A DNA stretch of 64,000 nt from Mactra quadrangularis (taxonomy: Eukaryota > Mollusca > Bivalvia > Venerida > Mactridae): positions 25,694,464 through 25,758,463 of the forward strand of contig CM046296.1 in NCBI GenBank assembly GCA_025267735.1, given 5' to 3'. The notes beneath the pieces were generated by a model. It was not told the origin of the DNA. It made no database searches and saw nothing but the letters and a program-made list of their open reading frames with translations. The translations under genes were made by a program, and so were the position numbers. This document shows, in pieces, positions 60,601-64,000 of the stretch (positions within the stretch are counted from its first letter, which is position 1; the number at the start of each line of letters is the position of its first letter).

Positions 60601-63600
60601 TGTGGATACAAGAACTGTTTAGACTACACATGTAACCTCAGGCTACAAGTCTCCTGTATTTTCACCACATAAATGGTTAAACAAAAAGTTGAGTTAGTAC
60701 CCTCATGATATGAAATGTTTTTATCTTTATTGTTTTTAACATTGCGAGTTGTTAAACATGTTTGATTTTTACATTGTTAGGAGAGAAAATGTCATTTCAT
60801 TACTCTGAGTCGTGAAAATGCGGGTCTTCCAATATTTAATGAATTTCTTCATTAAGCTTTACGTTTTTACAAACCTACATTTTTCGTTCCTAAAATGGCT
60901 ATATCAGGTTGTATGATGCACTTTTTATCTGCAAGTAAATTATCCGTATCTAAATATTGCCTGAAATTACATTAGCATGTTAAAGTTTCTTAGTATTGTT
61001 GCTTGTAAATTTTTCTTTTGTTAACTTTTGTCTAATTTATTCGATTTCATTATTGGTCAGTAAATGTGCAATAGATGACGCTCTTAGAACATAACAACTC
61101 TAATAATATTGCCAGTATAAATAAAAACCGTGTTCTACCACACGATACAATACATAATGCTGTGTTTATGCAAATAAATATGACCAAACATGTTCTAATT
61201 GGTAATTAGACAACATGAGTATGTAAAATATAGTTTGGCTTTTTTGAAAATATATCATCCATTCTCTAGGGTATTATGTCCTCAAAATCCTGCTTGATTT
61301 TATTAGTGAAAGTATTAGCTTTGCGTACCGAAATGATTAGAGTTATGGACATTTCAGGATACTTGTCGGCAAAATTCAAGCTAACCTAATAACTGTTATG
61401 TCTTAAAATCGAGCTTATACTAGTTAAGAATACGTATTATATCGGCAGTTTGGTACATAATGTAATCATAATTAACAAAGTAAAATGAATATTCTACATA
61501 ATGAACCAATTCAGAACTGGTTAGTTTTATGACACGATCAACATAATCTTTAAGTGTCACTCATAAAACTGATTATGTAAAAGAAAGTCTTACTGTCAAA
61601 GTCTACAACATCATTCATCAATCTTTATGTTACATTAAGATCAATTAGTGGTTTATGTCAATAATGTCGTCTGAAGTGAAGTGGTTGGACTAAAATCGTA
61701 ATTAAATTAATCCTTAGGCGTACTGGTGCTTTCATGTATAGAATGTGTGGTAATTAATAGAACGTGGTTGTAAGAACAACAATATATGTAGTACCCATAT
61801 TCTAAGCCATTCATCTTATTTCCAAAAAGTTCCGATAATGTGACCTGATAATTGTTTTCTCCAAGTGTTATTTCATCTTTGGCACAGGTAGATATAATTC
61901 TATATTGTCGTCAGTTGTTCCTGCTGTTATGTCACAAGTGTGGGCCATACGATGTGATCAATATTAACTTGTAAGAATTCCTATGCTCGCCTTTTGAAAT
62001 GCTCTTGGCCACATGTCTTAGATTACGTGTTAAATGTGTGGGCGATGATAATAGACTCCCGCTGTCAAATACAACAAAAAGTTATATTCCTGAGAATTTA
62101 TGTCCTCGTAAATTCTTCATTGATTGCATACGTGCAGAAAACTGAAGTTATTGTAAGTTCGCCGTAGACGAATCTGATGAAAAACATGTTTTATGAATAC
62201 AAAAATGCAAACAACACCAATTCATTCTACTTATGTGCTTACAAAAAAGCAGACGTTTTCAAATGTGAGAAAAAACAGTGTTTCTATCAACTTTAACTCT
62301 TGGTTTAAAACACTCAACTCATTTATCAAAGAAAGGAAATATGACATTAAACATGCCAAATCAATTTCAAACATTCAAATTGCTTGATCAGCATGTGTCA
62401 GTCACATAAAAATAAGTAGACACCTAAAGTATTGAATTCCAAAATCTAACTACAAACTTCATAATCAGCTGTAATCCTTTGTTGTACGTTCTGACAGAAG
62501 CGATTATCATTGTTTATAGCATTTACTCCGTCTTATCCATCATTCAGGCAGAAAAAATAAAATATTAGTTTAATCTTAAAGTTCAGGCATATCCGGAGAT
62601 AAAGTTAAAGACGAAGCTTCAGAAATTGCGGAAGTTGCATTATGAAAATAAATTATGACACATGTGTAACAAATTAGGCTTTGAACTTAAAATTCTTGTT
62701 GTATGAGTTATTAGAATGTATGAGTTATTAGATCGGAAAAAAAAACATTCATATAGAAACTTTAAGTGAAATTAGGATTTATGATTTTTAAGTGAGATCG
62801 CTTCCTCTTCAGATGGAGAAAAGTTGTAAAATAATGTTTTTGTAAGCAGGTAGCCTACACGTAATAAGCTCGTCAAACTTCTAGAATGTTCGTAACAGTC
62901 GTACAATACAAACTTTAGAATATAATATGATGGGATATGTGCAACTCCATACAAGAGAAAGTGTTCAGCTCCTTAGGGATATGGTACAGGCGCATAGTGT
63001 TTGTTAAGTTAGGCGGATGTCGCAAGTAACGGAACAAATGTTCAGACATGTACATGGCGCAAAATGTTTTAATAAAACAATTTGTACCGGAGTGTTTAAG
63101 AATGATAATGAGTCTGGACCAAAATTGCACATGTGGTTCTCAAAATACACTTCTATTGATTTGTTACTGTCTTTATATTCATATGGGACTTCACTATAAC
63201 CAAGAAAGCCTATGGTTTGTTTGAATATAATACCATAATGGGGGTGATTGTCTATACAAGCGGTTTATTGTTTAGTTTAGCTTGAGGTTGATCAATGATT
63301 GATTTTATACAAGTTTTTTTAGTTATGAGATTATATAGTGATTTTGTTAAAACAACCAACATTATACTAATTAATCTTAACGATGATCCAACAAAAAACC
63401 AATACATGTTCCTATACCACGGTACTCTAGTTACGAATACGGCACCATTTGATTTGAATTTGTAAAACTGTATACTATTAAATTCCTGGAAATATTGTAG
63501 ATAACTTTTGGCTCAGAAAGTTCATTATTGGTGCTCATACAAAGTTGTTATTTGTTACCACTTTTTTTAAATTTATTGACGTTCGAAGCTTTGTTGTACT

Positions 63601-64000
63601 AGAATCATCGTGTATGTATTGTATGTGTGTCAGAAATTGAAAATATTCCTACGATGCACATGATGTGCAAAGTATCTATGCATGTTATGTACACTTTTTG
63701 TTGATCATTAACTTTTAAATGAATCATCACTTTTCGCCATATATTAAATTAACCATGCCATGTTCCTTTCAAATATTTATATTTCAAACAGCACGTTTCG
63801 CCTCTATTTGATGATGCATACTTGCATTCATTACACTCAATTTAATAATCCTGATTGAAGAGCATCTAATTCTTTGTCAAGATAAAAAAATACTAAAGCA
63901 ATGCAAACATTAAATCCGATATACTGAATAAATAAATGATTACCGAGTTTATCTTGGCAACACTAAAGCATTTTGGATCATTAACTTTAAACAAAATAGT
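57614..64000. other. AT-rich stretch to the window end, no gene identified
   Basis: No transposon or RNA gene was recognised. The only exon-like piece is at 59199-59408 on the minus strand. A small inverted pair, GTTTTATGACAC and GTGTCACTCATAAAAC, lies at about 61523-61570. Confidence 0.4.
59199..59408 (-). CDS. Weak candidate terminal exon with membrane segment
   Basis: A good acceptor (GTTTTGTTTCAG) precedes 59408, and the frame runs 69 codons to a stop at 59199. It encodes a short lead (TGYTTAELIHIHICLHQRK), a hydrophobic segment (DVSAIGLIIFILGCNFYL) and a basic tail (KRVRKQKKEQ), as in the end of a single-pass membrane protein. AATAAA follows about 30 bp after the stop, though that motif is common in AT-rich DNA. 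No other exon of such a gene was found, so this may be chance. Confidence 0.2.
   Translation of the reverse strand, partial: TGYTTAELIHIHICLHQRKFYVLDVSAIGLIIFILGCNFYLNYCPQNSVLHLSQQKLSLKRVRKQKKEQ

Overview
This is a piece of a eukaryotic nuclear genome: AT-rich, mostly non-coding, with spliced exons, LINE and tRNA-SINE retrotransposons and DNA transposons. The family mix suggests a lophotrochozoan invertebrate, probably a bivalve mollusc: a two-Ig-domain DPR/zig-8-like protein, and several SINE types sharing a 3' tail that ends in CGGCGTTAAACCC plus AAC-type repeats. That assignment is inferred; there is no taxonomic marker here. Bacterial features (operons, ribosome binding sites, CRISPR) do not apply.

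The one host gene I can support is on the minus strand, about 31.6 to 21.2 kb. Four exons have consensus splice sites and compatible phases: first half of Ig domain 1 (31582-31467), second half of Ig1 (29524-29311), a 27-nt microexon (22548-22522) and a complete Ig2 exon (21519-21229). Signal-peptide and C-terminal exons were not found. The 6.8-kb intron holds a 5'-truncated LINE with a 732-codon open reverse transcriptase frame, in the same orientation as the gene.

The main large-scale structure is a direct duplication. Block A (1 to about 6808) and block B (about 45031 to 57613) are copies whose alignable sequence is about 6.4-6.8 kb. Each carries two minisatellite arrays of about 55 bp whose monomers often contain TGACGTCA. 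The copies date each other's changes. B contains a 3810-bp CACTA-type DNA transposon (53439-57248) with a 3-bp TTG target duplication, and A keeps the empty site. B also has about 2.35 kb that A lacks (47301-49649). A has a SINE tail fragment (1059-1142) and a segment of about 430 bp with a 172-bp palindrome, both missing from B. The CACTA element has no transposase; it holds a decayed LINE tail, a C-rich repeat and two full-length tRNA-SINEs of different families, each with a perfect 13- or 14-bp target duplication.

Elsewhere there is a 269-bp MITE (12995-13263), a foldback-like region of about 1.2 kb (43041-44228), a local direct duplication (about 40.47-40.93 and 41.33-41.77 kb), several SINE fragments, and a GC-richer unrecognised 105-codon reading frame (33361-33678). 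Most other short reading frames look like chance openings in AT-rich or tandem-repeat DNA. The remaining long stretches show nothing I can name.
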